Positions 8,319-15,748 of a stretch of 32,009 nt of DNA are shown here, in pieces (within the stretch, counting starts at the first letter, position 1; each line of letters starts with the position of its first letter). This DNA is from Pelagibacterium sp. (GTDB lineage: Bacteria; Pseudomonadota; Alphaproteobacteria; Rhizobiales; Devosiaceae). The translations under genes and the position numbers were made by a program. Below the pieces are notes generated by a model. The model saw nothing but the letters and a program-made list of their open reading frames with translations. It was not told the origin of the DNA and searched no databases. The stretch lies in the NCBI GenBank assembly GCA_002723255.1, contig PBNW01000071.1, positions 1 to 32,009 on the forward strand. Reading direction: 5' to 3'.

Positions 8319-10088
8319 TTAGACTAGAGCCCGCCCCTTCTCATCGATGATCGAGCCGATATTGGCCGTATCGGACAAGATGATCTCGTTGTGCGCCTTG
8401 CCAGACGGAATCATCGGCAGGCAGTTCTCGTCCTTTTCGACAAGCACGTCGAACAGCACCGGCCCGTCGTAATCGAGCATTTCGGCAATTGCCGCGTCGA
8501 GGTCAGCCGGGGTGTCGCAACGCACACCCTTGGCGCCATAAGCCTCGGCGAGCTTGACGAAATCGGGCAGCGATTCCGAATAGGAATGGGCATATCGCGA
8601 TCCGTGCAACAGATCCTGCCACTGGCGGACCATCCCCATGCGCTCATTGTTGAGAATGAAGATCTTGACCGGCAGCCGGTACTGAACCGCTGTCGAAACC
8701 TCCTGCATGGTCATCTGAACGCTTGCCTCCCCGGCAATATCGATCACCAGCGCATCCGGATGCGCCACCTGGACGCCGACGGCGGCCGGCAAGCCATACC
8801 CCATCGTTCCGAGCCCGCCCGACGTCATCCAGCGGTTGGGTTTGTCGAAATGGAAGTGCTGGGCCGCCCACATCTGGTGCTGGCCGACCTCGGTCGTAAT
8901 GAACACGTCCTTGTCCTGCGCCCTGGTCGCCGCATAGAGCCGCTCGATGGCGTATTGCGGCTTGATGGTGGTTTGAGAATTCTCATAGCCCAGCGAGTTG
9001 ACCGCCCGCCACTTCTCGATCTGGGCCCACCACGGCGCAATGGCCTCGCTGCGCGGCTGATTGGTCCTGGACCGATAGATGCGGATCATCTCGGCGAGCA
9101 CCCGGGCGCAATCGCCGATGATCGGGACATCGACGTTGATCACCTTGTTGATCGAAGACGGGTCGATATCGACGTGAATCTTGCGGCTGCCGGGCGAGAA
9201 CGCGTCGATCCGTCCGGTGATACGGTCATCGAACCGCGCCCCGATATTGATCATCACGTCGCATTCATGCATCGCGAGATTGGCTTCATAGGTGCCGTGC
9301 ATGCCCAGCATGCCCAGCCATTGCGCGTTCGATGCCGGGAAAGCCCCCAGCCCCATCAGGGTGGACGTCACCGGAAAGCCGGTCAGTTCGGCCAGTTCGC
9401 GCAAAAGCTCGGACGCTTCAGGTCCCGCATTGATAACCCCGCCCCCGGTATAAAAGACCGGCCGCTCGGCGCGCAGCATAAGATCGACAGCCGCCTCGAT
9501 GGCATCCAGATCGCCATCCATCTGCGGCCGGTAGCTCTGGTGGCGCAGCTTTTCAACGTCCGGCGTGTAGTAGTCGCCCAGCGCAAACTGGATATCCTTG
9601 GGAATATCGATCACCACCGGACCGGGCCGGCCCGTCGTCGCGATCAGGAAAGCCTCGTGCAGGATACGCGGCAGATCCTCGACCCGTTTGACGAGATAAT
9701 TGTGCTTGGTGCAGCTGCGGGTGATCCCGACAGTGTCGCATTCCTGGAACCCGTCGGTGCCGATCAGATTGGTGGGCACCTGTGCGGTGATGCAGACCAG
9801 CGGGATCGAATCCATCAGCGCATCGGTCAACCCGGTCACCGCATTGGTCGCCCCCGGCCCCGACGTGACAAGGACCACGCCGCATTTCCCGGTCGATCGG
9901 GCATAGCCTTCGGCCATGTGGGTCGCGCCCTGCTCGTGCCGGACGAGAATGTGCTCGATCTTGTCCTGCTGGAACATGGCGTCGTAGATCGGCAGGGCCG
10001 CGCCGCCGGGATAGCCGAAAACATGTTCCACCCCGTTGTCGGTCAACGCCCGTATAACCATTTCCGCGCCGGTCATCTGTTCGGCCAT
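8319..10088 (-). CDS. ilvB: acetolactate synthase large (catalytic) subunit
   Basis: A 589-residue thiamine diphosphate enzyme (also named ilvI) that condenses pyruvate with pyruvate or 2-oxobutyrate as the first common step to valine, leucine and isoleucine. The N-terminal domain has GYPGGAALPIYDAM and RHEQGATHMAEGYAR, with the catalytic glutamate at residue 52. The central FAD-binding region contains GARFDDRITGR, and the C-terminal domain has MGYGLPAAVG and the ThDP/Mg2+ motif. That motif reads AGEASVQM, with Glu454 where many homologues have Asp. The start at 10088 has GGGAG nine bases upstream; an ATG at 10115 in the same frame has no spaced ribosome site. Expression should depend on the leader attenuator at 10139-10249. 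Confidence 0.97.
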   Translation of the reverse strand: MAEQMTGAEMVIRALTDNGVEHVFGYPGGAALPIYDAMFQQDKIEHILVRHEQGATHMAEGYARSTGKCGVVLVTSGPGATNAVTGLTDALMDSIPLVCITAQVPTNLIGTDGFQECDTVGITRSCTKHNYLVKRVEDLPRILHEAFLIATTGRPGPVVIDIPKDIQFALGDYYTPDVEKLRHQSYRPQMDGDLDAIEAAVDLMLRAERPVFYTGGGVINAGPEASELLRELAELTGFPVTSTLMGLGAFPASNAQWLGMLGMHGTYEANLAMHECDVMINIGARFDDRITGRIDAFSPGSRKIHVDIDPSSINKVINVDVPIIGDCARVLAEMIRIYRSRTNQPRSEAIAPWWAQIEKWRAVNSLGYENSQTTIKPQYAIERLYAATRAQDKDVFITTEVGQHQMWAAQHFHFDKPNRWMTSGGLGTMGYGLPAAVGVQVAHPDALVIDIAGEASVQMTMQEVSTAVQYRLPVKIFILNNERMGMVRQWQDLLHGSRYAHSYSESLPDFVKLAEAYGAKGVRCDTPADLDAAIAEMLDYDGPVLFDVLVEKDENCLPMIPSGKAHNEIILSDTANIGSIIDEKGRALV

Positions 10089-10138
10089 CTCAGCCACTCC
10101 CTGCTTTAAATTCATCCCGCCGCAGCCGGATTTGGATA

Positions 10139-10163
10139 ATAAAAAAGGCCCCGTGAGGGACCT
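10139..10163 (-). terminator. attenuator terminator of the ilvBN leader
   Basis: On the minus strand AGGTCCC pairs with GGGGCCT (loop TCAC, one G-T pair), followed by TTTTTT. It lies between the leader peptide and ilvB. The competing antiterminator would pair CCT-C-GTG (just after the pause hairpin) with CACAGG, which takes bases from the 5' arm of this terminator. The pause hairpin GAGGG-CATAA-CCCTC is at 10189-10203 and overlaps the leader stop codon. Confidence 0.8.
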
Positions 10164-10201
10164 GTGTTCGGCGCACCGCAATTCGCACGAGGGTTATGCC
10201 C

Positions 10202-10249
10202 TCATGTTGCGATGCGCCTGCCTACTACAAGAATAAGTGCCGTCTGCAC
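10202..10249 (-). CDS. ilvL: ilvBN leader peptide (attenuation), 15 aa
   Basis: GTG start at 10249 with GGAG seven bases upstream (10257-10260), encoding VQTALILVVGRRIAT and a TGA stop. Residues 5-9 (Leu-Ile-Leu-Val-Val) are codons for the three amino acids made by the pathway, the hallmark of a leader peptide. The stop codon overlaps the first arm of a hairpin, and the attenuator terminator follows before ilvB. In this family of mechanisms, ribosome stalling on these codons under branched-chain amino acid shortage frees the antiterminator. An ATG four bases earlier opens another frame of nine codons without regulatory codons, so the GTG is preferred. Confidence 0.82.
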   Translation of the reverse strand: MQTALILVVGRRIAT

Positions 10250-10271
10250 GTCATTTCTCCAAAATTTCGGC

Positions 10272-10304
10272 GTTATAGGTACTGCCGGGTACGGCGCCGG
10301 TCAA
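10272..10304 (-). promoter_or_regulatory. likely promoter of the ilvBN leader
   Basis: On the minus strand TTGACC (10299-10304) is a good -35 box. The -10 box is uncertain: TACCTA has the ideal 17-base spacing but weak sequence, while TATAAC (10272-10277) has better sequence but a 21-base spacer. Either would start the transcript just before the leader ribosome site. Confidence 0.5.
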
Positions 10305-10328
10305 GCCAAAAAGCAGATGCCCGGAATC

Positions 10329-10364
10329 AAAAAAGGCCCGTGCAGGGAAAGCACGAGCCCTTTT
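10329..10364 (-). terminator. terminator of the lipoprotein gene
   Basis: A hairpin of about ten pairs: GGGCTCGTGC against GCACGGGCC with one G-T pair and a 7-base loop. It is flanked by A and T runs; read on the minus strand TTTTTT follows. It separates the lipoprotein gene from the ilvBN promoter, which begins 25 bases further on. Confidence 0.75.
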
Positions 10365-10384
10365 GAGATGCTTTACGCGCCCGA

Positions 10385-10654
10385 TCAGCTGGCCGGGCAA
10401 GCGTCCTTGTAGAGCGTTCCGTCCGAAGCGCGATAGTAGCACTGGTTCGGTTCGCCAGCGACCTGGCCAACCAGCGCACCGGCGACACCGCCGACCACGC
10501 CGCCGACAACGGCACCCTGCACGCTACCGGTGGTCACGCCACCAATGACAGCACCGGCACCAGCGCCGATGGCAGCTGTTTCCTGGGTGCGGGTACAGGC
10601 CGAAACGGCCATAAGAGAAGTAAGGGCAACGCCGATAATAAATGCTTTTTTCAT
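10385..10654 (-). CDS. glycine-zipper lipoprotein, 89 aa
   Basis: A small lipoprotein. The signal peptide MKKAFIIGVALTSLMAVSAC ends in a lipobox with cysteine at residue 20. Residues 29-66 are a glycine zipper (GAGAGAVIGGVTTG, then GAVVGGVVGGVAGALVG), a pattern found in envelope proteins that may insert into or associate with the outer membrane. The C-terminal tail has two cysteines (NQCYYRASDG and KDACPAS). The start is set by an AGGAGG eight bases upstream; upstream in-frame codons look non-coding. It is a single-gene unit with its own terminator. Exact role unknown; glycine-zipper lipoproteins of this size are common in Hyphomicrobiales. Confidence 0.85.
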   Translation of the reverse strand: MKKAFIIGVALTSLMAVSACTRTQETAAIGAGAGAVIGGVTTGSVQGAVVGGVVGGVAGALVGQVAGEPNQCYYRASDGTLYKDACPAS

Positions 10655-10972
10655 TTCCAAGCCTCCTGCGACTTTAACTCTAGAGTTCCCTCGCCCCTTA
10701 ATGCGGTTAGCCGCTATTGGTTCCGCGAGCGGGGCCCTTGGCCATACAATTTTCAACATGAAGCGAAACTGAACGCCGTCGACAATTTCTTAACTTTCTC
10801 CATTTTGTGAATTTTTTCAAGTGCTTTGGCGCATCATGCCTTGGCATTGCCCAGGCACGATCCGGCCCATGTGCGATAGCAAAGGGCGCTGACAAGCCCC
10901 CGATTCGCGTGTATCGGGTTCTGTTCACCCAACGCCATCCAGCGCTGGGCGCGGCTTGGGAAGGCCAGAACG
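10655..10972. promoter_or_regulatory. divergent intergenic region, lipoprotein and MATE genes
   Basis: 318 bases without a gene. A perfect 12-bp palindrome AACTCTAGAGTT is at 10676-10687, in the 5' leader of the lipoprotein gene. A hairpin CCCGAT-N8-ATCGGG is at 10899-10918, upstream of the MATE gene. An AT-rich patch lies near 10785-10825. Promoters must lie here, but I cannot fix their boxes. Confidence 0.4.
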
Positions 10973-12376
10973 ATGAAGACGACCGACACGACGCCGACCG
11001 CGCCCGGCTGGGCCGCGGAGCTGCGCGCCACATTTGTGCTCGCCTGGCCGCTTGTCGTTGCCCAGGTGGCCCAGAACGCGCTGTTTACCACCGACGTCAT
11101 CATGATGGGCTGGCTCGGCCCCCAATATCTGGCCGCCGGCACCCTGGCCACATCCTTTTTCACGCCGTTCCTTTTGCTTGGCGGCGGCATCGTTTCCGCC
11201 GTCGCCCCGCTTGCCGCTCAGGCATTGGGTGCGCGCCAGATCAAGAATGTCCGCCGCACCGCACGCCAGGGATTCTGGGCCGGCATCCTTGTCGCGGCGC
11301 TTTTGTTCCCGCTCATCTGGCAGATCGAGCATATCCTGCTCGCCACCGGTCAGGAGCCCGAACTGGCCGGCATGGCAGCCCAATACATGCACATTGCTGT
11401 TCTGGTCCTGTTTCCCGGGCTCGGGCTTTTCGCCATTCGCTCATTTCTCTCGGCGCTCGGCTCGACCCAGATCATCCTTTACGTGACAATCGCCGGGGTC
11501 GTGGTGAACGCGGCCATCAACTACGCCCTGATTTTCGGCAATTTCGGCTTCCCCCGGCTCGAACTGCAGGGTGCGGCGGTCGCGACCGTTCTGACCAACC
11601 TGCTCATGTTCGGCCTGTTGCTCGCCTATACGCTCACCCACCGCAAATACCGCCGCTTCCACATCCTCGTGCGGTTCTGGAAGCCCGATTGGCTGCGGTT
11701 CAGGGAAATCTTCAGGATCGGCACCCCGATCGGACTGACCCTGATGGCCGAAGTGGGCATGTTCGCGGTCGCCGCCATTTTCATGGGCTGGCACGGCACC
11801 GACGCGCTGGCCGCCCACGCCGTGGCCCTTCAATGCGCCTCGTTCGCCTTCATGGTGCCGCTGGGGCTTTCCATGGCCGCCACGGTCCGCGTCGGTCGCG
11901 CCTTTGGGGCCGGCAGCGACCGGGGCATTGCCCAGGCCGGCTGGGTCGCAATGATCATCGGTACGGGTTTCATGGTCATCACCTGCGTGCTGTTTCTCAC
12001 AATGCCGCAGATCTTCACCCGTGTGTTCCTCGACCCCACCGACCCCGGCAACCTCGCTGCGCTCGCCATGGCCACGACCTTCCTTGCCGTTGCGGGCCTG
12101 TTTCAGATCGTCGACGGCGCGCAGGTCGTGGCGGTCCATGTCCTGCGCGGCCTCAACGACACCAAAATTCCCATGTTCATCGCCCTGTTCGGTTATTGGT
12201 GCGTAGGCATGCCCGTCGCATGGTTTCTGGGATCGCCCGACCGCCTCGCCGGTATCGGCATCTGGCTCGGCCTCGCCGCCGGCCTGGCCTTCTGCGCCAT
12301 CGTCCTCACCGCCCGCTTCGCCATGCGCGACAGGCTGGGCCTGATCGACCGGCGCCGGATGGTGGCAGCGGCTTAG
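10973..12376 (+). CDS. MATE family multidrug efflux transporter (NorM-like)
   Basis: A 467-residue inner-membrane protein with about 12 hydrophobic segments in two repeated halves, as expected for MATE cation antiporters that expel drugs or toxic compounds using Na+ or H+. Recognisable stretches include AWPLVVAQVAQNALFTTDVIMMGWLG at the first helices, APLAAQALGAR after the second helix, and in the second half GTPIGLTLMAEVGMFAVAAIFMGW and QIVDGAQVVAVHVLRGLNDTK. The start at 10973 is preceded by GGGAAGG at a slightly long spacing. It stands alone, convergent with pncB; two repeat elements fill the gap between their ends. Confidence 0.93.
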   Translation: MKTTDTTPTAPGWAAELRATFVLAWPLVVAQVAQNALFTTDVIMMGWLGPQYLAAGTLATSFFTPFLLLGGGIVSAVAPLAAQALGARQIKNVRRTARQGFWAGILVAALLFPLIWQIEHILLATGQEPELAGMAAQYMHIAVLVLFPGLGLFAIRSFLSALGSTQIILYVTIAGVVVNAAINYALIFGNFGFPRLELQGAAVATVLTNLLMFGLLLAYTLTHRKYRRFHILVRFWKPDWLRFREIFRIGTPIGLTLMAEVGMFAVAAIFMGWHGTDALAAHAVALQCASFAFMVPLGLSMAATVRVGRAFGAGSDRGIAQAGWVAMIIGTGFMVITCVLFLTMPQIFTRVFLDPTDPGNLAALAMATTFLAVAGLFQIVDGAQVVAVHVLRGLNDTKIPMFIALFGYWCVGMPVAWFLGSPDRLAGIGIWLGLAAGLAFCAIVLTARFAMRDRLGLIDRRRMVAAA

Positions 12377-12378
12377 AA

Positions 12379-12479
12379 CGCTTCCAGGATAAGTGACACC
12401 ACTTATCGGGTTCGGAAGCGCGACAAAACAAGGGCTTAGAGCAATTAAACCGATTTGAAGAAGCGCTGAAATGCTCTAA
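12379..12479. repeat. structured intergenic repeat, copy 1
   Basis: Part one is a nested hairpin: CGCTTCC (12379) pairs with GGAAGCG (12414-12420), and inside it GATAAGTG pairs with CACTTATC (12388-12407). Part two is bounded by TTAGAGCA (12436) and TGCTCTAA (to 12479). The blocks CGCGACAAA, CAAGG and CTTAGAGC link the two parts and recur in copy 2 at 19169-19294. It lies just after the MATE stop. Confidence 0.75.
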
Positions 12480-12486
12480 TCGCGCC

Positions 12487-12606
12487 GATTTCCGTCAGGG
12501 TGAGGCGAAAATGGTGATGGGCGAGAACCGGAGCGGAGCGTACATCTGGTACGTGAGCACCGGAAGCGTAGCCCATCGCCATTTGCAGCCCACCATGGCG
12601 GAAATC
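12487..12606. repeat. long inverted-repeat element over the pncB 3' end
   Basis: Nested inverted repeats: GATTTCCG (12487-12494) with CGGAAATC (12599-12606); AAATGGTGATGGGC (12509-12522) with GCCCATCGCCATTT (12571-12584), one mismatch; and a central GTAC-N5-GTAC. The central GGAGCGGAGCGTAC ... GTACGTGAGCACCGG wording is one I recall as a widespread repeat in Hyphomicrobiales. Its right arm covers part of the pncB stop codon. It could act as a transcript-end structure for both convergent genes. Confidence 0.65.
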
Positions 12607-13918
12607 AGACAACCACCGCCTGCTCCGCCATCTCCGCATCGCCGAACACCCGCAGATACCGCTCAATCTCTTTGGGGTCGCCCACCGCCTTGGCCGGATT
12701 GTCCGAGAGTTTGACCGCCGGCCGCCCATTGGCGCTCGATACCTTGATGACCAGCGAGATCGGCTTGAGTTGCGGGGTGTGCATGGGCGCCGTCCCGGCA
12801 AAATCATTGGTGAGGTTCGTCCCCCAGCCGAAACTCATCCGCACCTTGCCGTCGAAATGCCTGTAGGCCGCATCGATGGTTTCAATATCCAGCCCATCGG
12901 AAAAAATCAGCAGTTTCTCTTTCGGATCGCGCCCATGCGCCTTCCACCATGCGATGATCTTTTCGCCGCCCTCGATGGCCGGCGCGCTGTCGGGCCGGAA
13001 CCCCGTCCAGTCGGCCACCCAGTCCGGTGCGTTTTCAAGGAACGATGCCGTCCCGAACGCATCGGGCAGAACGATCAGCAGATTGCCGCCATAATAGCTC
13101 TGCCAGTCCTTGAGCACTTTGTAGGGCGCCTGCTTGAGCGCCTCGTCTCCCTCGGCCAATGCGGCGGCCACCATCGGCAGTTCATGGGCATTCGTGCCCA
13201 GCGCTTCGAGATCGGTGTCCATGGCCAAAAGCACGTTCGACGTGCCCGTCAGCGCATCCCCGAGCCCTTCCTTGAGCGCCTCCACGCACCAGCGCTGCCA
13301 CAGAAACGAATGCCGCCGCCGTGTCCCGAAATCGGAAATTTTCAGATCGGGCAGCTTTTTCAGTCGCTCGACCTTCTCCCAGGTCTTGGCCTTGGCGCGT
13401 GCGTAAAGCACGTCGAGCGCGAACCGCCCCATGCCCCGCATGGCGCGCCGCGAGCGCAATTCATTGATGATGGCCAGCGCCGGAATTTCCCACATGGCCG
13501 TTTCGACCCATTTGCCGGGAAAATGCAATTCGAACTGCCCGTCGCGCTCGCTGAGCTCGTAATCGGGCAACTGGAAATTCTCCAGCCAGGCCAGAAACTG
13601 CGGCGAAAATATCTGCTTGGTTCCGTAAAAGCTGTTGCCCGCCAGCCAGATCATTTCCTTTTTGGTGAACCGCAGGCTGCGCGCATGGTCGAGCTGTTCG
13701 CGCAGCTCGTCGATATCGACCTCATCGGCCAGCCGCACACTCGTCGTACGGTTGGTCAGCGAGAACGTCGCCTCAACGTCCCGATACAGCCCCCAGATCA
13801 TCTGCAGCATCAAGAGCTTGTAGAAATCGGTATCGAGCAGCGAACGGATGATCGGGTCGAGCTTGAACGTATGGTTGAAAACGCGCCGCGCAATGTCGGT
13901 CTTGGACGACGAGCTCAA
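12605..13918 (-). CDS. pncB: nicotinate phosphoribosyltransferase
   Basis: A 437-residue enzyme joining nicotinate to PRPP (with ATP) to give nicotinate mononucleotide in NAD salvage. The N-terminus [37 protein letters not shown] and the motifs [42 protein letters not shown] (conserved histidine) and [12 protein letters not shown] fit the family; length fits alphaproteobacterial members. I place the start at TTG 13918, where the codon overlaps the pncA stop as TTGA and is preceded by AGGGGTGG. A frame running 25 codons further upstream exists, but it lies within pncA. PncA supplies the nicotinate used here, so the overlap makes functional sense. Confidence 0.94.
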   Translation of the reverse strand: MSSSSKTDIARRVFNHTFKLDPIIRSLLDTDFYKLLMLQMIWGLYRDVEATFSLTNRTTSVRLADEVDIDELREQLDHARSLRFTKKEMIWLAGNSFYGTKQIFSPQFLAWLENFQLPDYELSERDGQFELHFPGKWVETAMWEIPALAIINELRSRRAMRGMGRFALDVLYARAKAKTWEKVERLKKLPDLKISDFGTRRRHSFLWQRWCVEALKEGLGDALTGTSNVLLAMDTDLEALGTNAHELPMVAAALAEGDEALKQAPYKVLKDWQSYYGGNLLIVLPDAFGTASFLENAPDWVADWTGFRPDSAPAIEGGEKIIAWWKAHGRDPKEKLLIFSDGLDIETIDAAYRHFDGKVRMSFGWGTNLTNDFAGTAPMHTPQLKPISLVIKVSSANGRPAVKLSDNPAKAVGDPKEIERYLRVFGDAEMAEQAVVV

Positions 13919-14514
13919 ATCAAATCCACCCCTGCTGCCTTCATCTTCCCGATCATCGTCTCCATCGAGCCCATCAGATCGATCCCCCGGCACGCCTCCA
14001 GCAACACCCGCGCCGAAAACCCCTGCCCCACAGCATCGAGTGCCGAATAGGCAACGCAGAAATCGGTGGCCAGCCCAACGAACGTAAGCTCACTCAGCCC
14101 CCGCTCGCGCAGATACCCCGTCAGCCCGGTCGGCGTTACGTGATCGTTCTCGAAAAACGCCGAATAGGAATCGATTTCCGTCCGGAACCCCTTTCGGATG
14201 ATCAGCTCGGCCGGCATCAGGTTGAGCTCTGGGTGAAAATCGGCCCCATGGCTGCCCTGCACACAGTGATCGGGCCACAGCGTTTGGCTGCCATACGCCA
14301 TCTCGATTTCCTCGAAAGGGGCCTTTCCGGCATGCTGGGAAGCAAAGCTCGAATGGTCCGCCGTGTGCCAGTCCTGGGTCAGGATGACGTGGTCGAACTG
14401 CCCCATAAGCTGGTTGATGACCGGCACGACCTGATCGCCCTCGTCCACCGCAAGCGCTCCTCCTGGGCAGAAATCGTTCTGCACATCGATGACGATCAAC
14501 GCTTTTGTGGCCAT
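13915..14514 (-). CDS. pncA: nicotinamidase
   Basis: A 199-residue cysteine hydrolase that converts nicotinamide to nicotinate in NAD salvage. The catalytic triad is visible as Asp10 (VIDVQNDF), Lys108 (IIRKGF) and Cys153 ([10 protein letters not shown]). The metal-binding stretch [11 protein letters not shown] supplies Asp48, His50 and His54. Length is as for E. coli PncA-type enzymes. GGGGAGG stands six bases before the ATG. It is the upstream gene of a two-gene operon with pncB, overlapping by four bases. Confidence 0.95.
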   Translation of the reverse strand: MATKALIVIDVQNDFCPGGALAVDEGDQVVPVINQLMGQFDHVILTQDWHTADHSSFASQHAGKAPFEEIEMAYGSQTLWPDHCVQGSHGADFHPELNLMPAELIIRKGFRTEIDSYSAFFENDHVTPTGLTGYLRERGLSELTFVGLATDFCVAYSALDAVGQGFSARVLLEACRGIDLMGSMETMIGKMKAAGVDLI

Positions 14515-14568
14515 ATGCGCCTCCCCAAATCAAAGGTCCGCGCACTACTGCAAGCCAGACGCGTCGCG

Positions 14569-15138
14569 TCAACTCCCCACGCGTGCGTGTTCCTGTGACA
14601 GCATAGCCATGATGACACCGGCCGCCTCTGCCTCGAGCCCCGCCGCCGTCAAAACCTCCGCTGCAAAGCTGGCCGGAGCGGGCGCTGGCGCCGTGATGAT
14701 CCTCCCGTCCCGCACCGCCTGGGGCTGATCGCGGTAGTGCGCCGCTCCCCGATAGGATTTGACCGTCTGCAGATAGTCCCGCCCGTTGGAGGTATGCGCC
14801 ACATCATCGAGCATGCCCGCCCGCGCCAGCGCCAGCGTCGCGCCGCAAATTCCCGCGACCACGCACCCGTTCTCGTGCGCTTGCTTCAATCGTGCTTCGA
14901 TCTCGGGCGGCGCATCACTCTCAAACGCGAGACCACCGCAAACCACGACCACGCCATCCTTCGGTGCGGAAAACCGCTCAAGCGCTTCTGTCTTGAGCCC
15001 GGAAACCGCCGTCACCGGCCCTCCGTTCGCAGAGACAAATCCAATCTCGGCGCCGTAATAGGCTCGCCCGGTTCCGGCGAGCACCCCGATTTCCCAATCG
15101 GAATACCCCTCGGTCAGCACAATGGTGATCGCAAGCAT
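14569..15138 (-). CDS. DJ-1/PfpI family protein
   Basis: A 189-residue protein of the DJ-1/PfpI (class I glutamine amidotransferase-like) superfamily. The nucleophile elbow is VAGICGATLALARAGML with Cys98, preceded by VVVCGGLAFE near residue 66, and the fold begins MLAITIVLTEGYSDWEIGVL. Members act as glyoxalases, chaperones or other stress proteins; the role of this one is unknown. The ATG at 15138 has GGGAG six bases upstream; a TTG six codons earlier is not needed. It lies 54 bp upstream of pncA on the same strand and could share its transcript. Confidence 0.88.
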   Translation of the reverse strand: MLAITIVLTEGYSDWEIGVLAGTGRAYYGAEIGFVSANGGPVTAVSGLKTEALERFSAPKDGVVVVCGGLAFESDAPPEIEARLKQAHENGCVVAGICGATLALARAGMLDDVAHTSNGRDYLQTVKSYRGAAHYRDQPQAVRDGRIITAPAPAPASFAAEVLTAAGLEAEAAGVIMAMLSQEHARVGS

Positions 15139-15254
15139 ATCGTTCTCCCGGTTCAACGATCCTGTCGGTGCTCTCGCCTAACCGGTTGGGGTGACAAACC
15201 CTGTCAGCACGTTCCCACTTGACGACCGATAATCGATCGGGCTCCTCTCGCTTC

Positions 15255-15731
15255 ATGACTGAACTGCGCCAATCCGAACTCCGCGTCGCCGCCGACCTCG
15301 CCCGCCACGACCTGCCCGGCACCGTCGTCGTGCTCGATCAACTCGCGACCACCGCGGCAATGGCTGCCGAGGCGCTCGGCGTCGAGGTGGGCCGCATCGT
15401 CAAATCGCTGATCTTTGTCGGCGAGGAGACCGGCGAGCCGATCATGGTGCTGGTCTCGGGAGCCAATCGCGTTCACGAAAAGCGTACCGGCCGCCAGATC
15501 GGCCAGAAGCTGGGCCGCGCCGATGCCGATCTGGTGCGCGAAACCACCGGCTTTACCATCGGCGGCGTTTCGCCGCTGGGACAGCTCAAATCCATTCCGA
15601 TTTATATGGACACCGATCTCTTCGCGTTCCAAACCGTCTGGGCCGCAGCCGGAAACGCGCGCTCGGTATTTGAAATCGCACCGGACGATCTCGCCCGCGT
15701 CACCGGCGCACCCCGCATCACCGTCACCTGA
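15255..15731 (+). CDS. YbaK/EbsC family protein (aminoacyl-tRNA deacylase-like)
   Basis: A 158-residue protein of the YbaK/ProX editing-domain family, which hydrolyses wrongly charged tRNAs such as Cys-tRNA(Pro) or Ala-tRNA(Pro). Family features are VGRIVKSLIF with the conserved lysine near residue 52, then IMVLVSGANRVHEKR, and GFTIGGVSPLG near residue 100. The ATG at 15255 was chosen; an in-frame TTG at 15219 would add 12 residues. Neither has a strong ribosome site. The antiporter gene follows 17 bp downstream on the same strand. Confidence 0.85.
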   Translation: MTELRQSELRVAADLARHDLPGTVVVLDQLATTAAMAAEALGVEVGRIVKSLIFVGEETGEPIMVLVSGANRVHEKRTGRQIGQKLGRADADLVRETTGFTIGGVSPLGQLKSIPIYMDTDLFAFQTVWAAAGNARSVFEIAPDDLARVTGAPRITVT

Positions 15732-15748
15732 CTCCCCGGAGCCCCTAA

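Noticed and set aside
8391..10109. A 572-codon open frame on the plus strand
   Set aside because: It lies wholly antisense to ilvB, has arginine- and histidine-rich composition and no recognisable domain; a shadow of high-GC codon usage.
10141..10364. The two hairpins at 10139-10163 and 10329-10364 share AAAAAAGGCCC and CAGGG/GAGGG wording, suggesting a duplication
   Set aside because: The similarity is short and limited to what any GC-rich terminator would share; independent origin is as likely.
12770..14050. A 426-codon open frame on the plus strand
   Set aside because: Antisense to pncB and pncA, both firmly identified.
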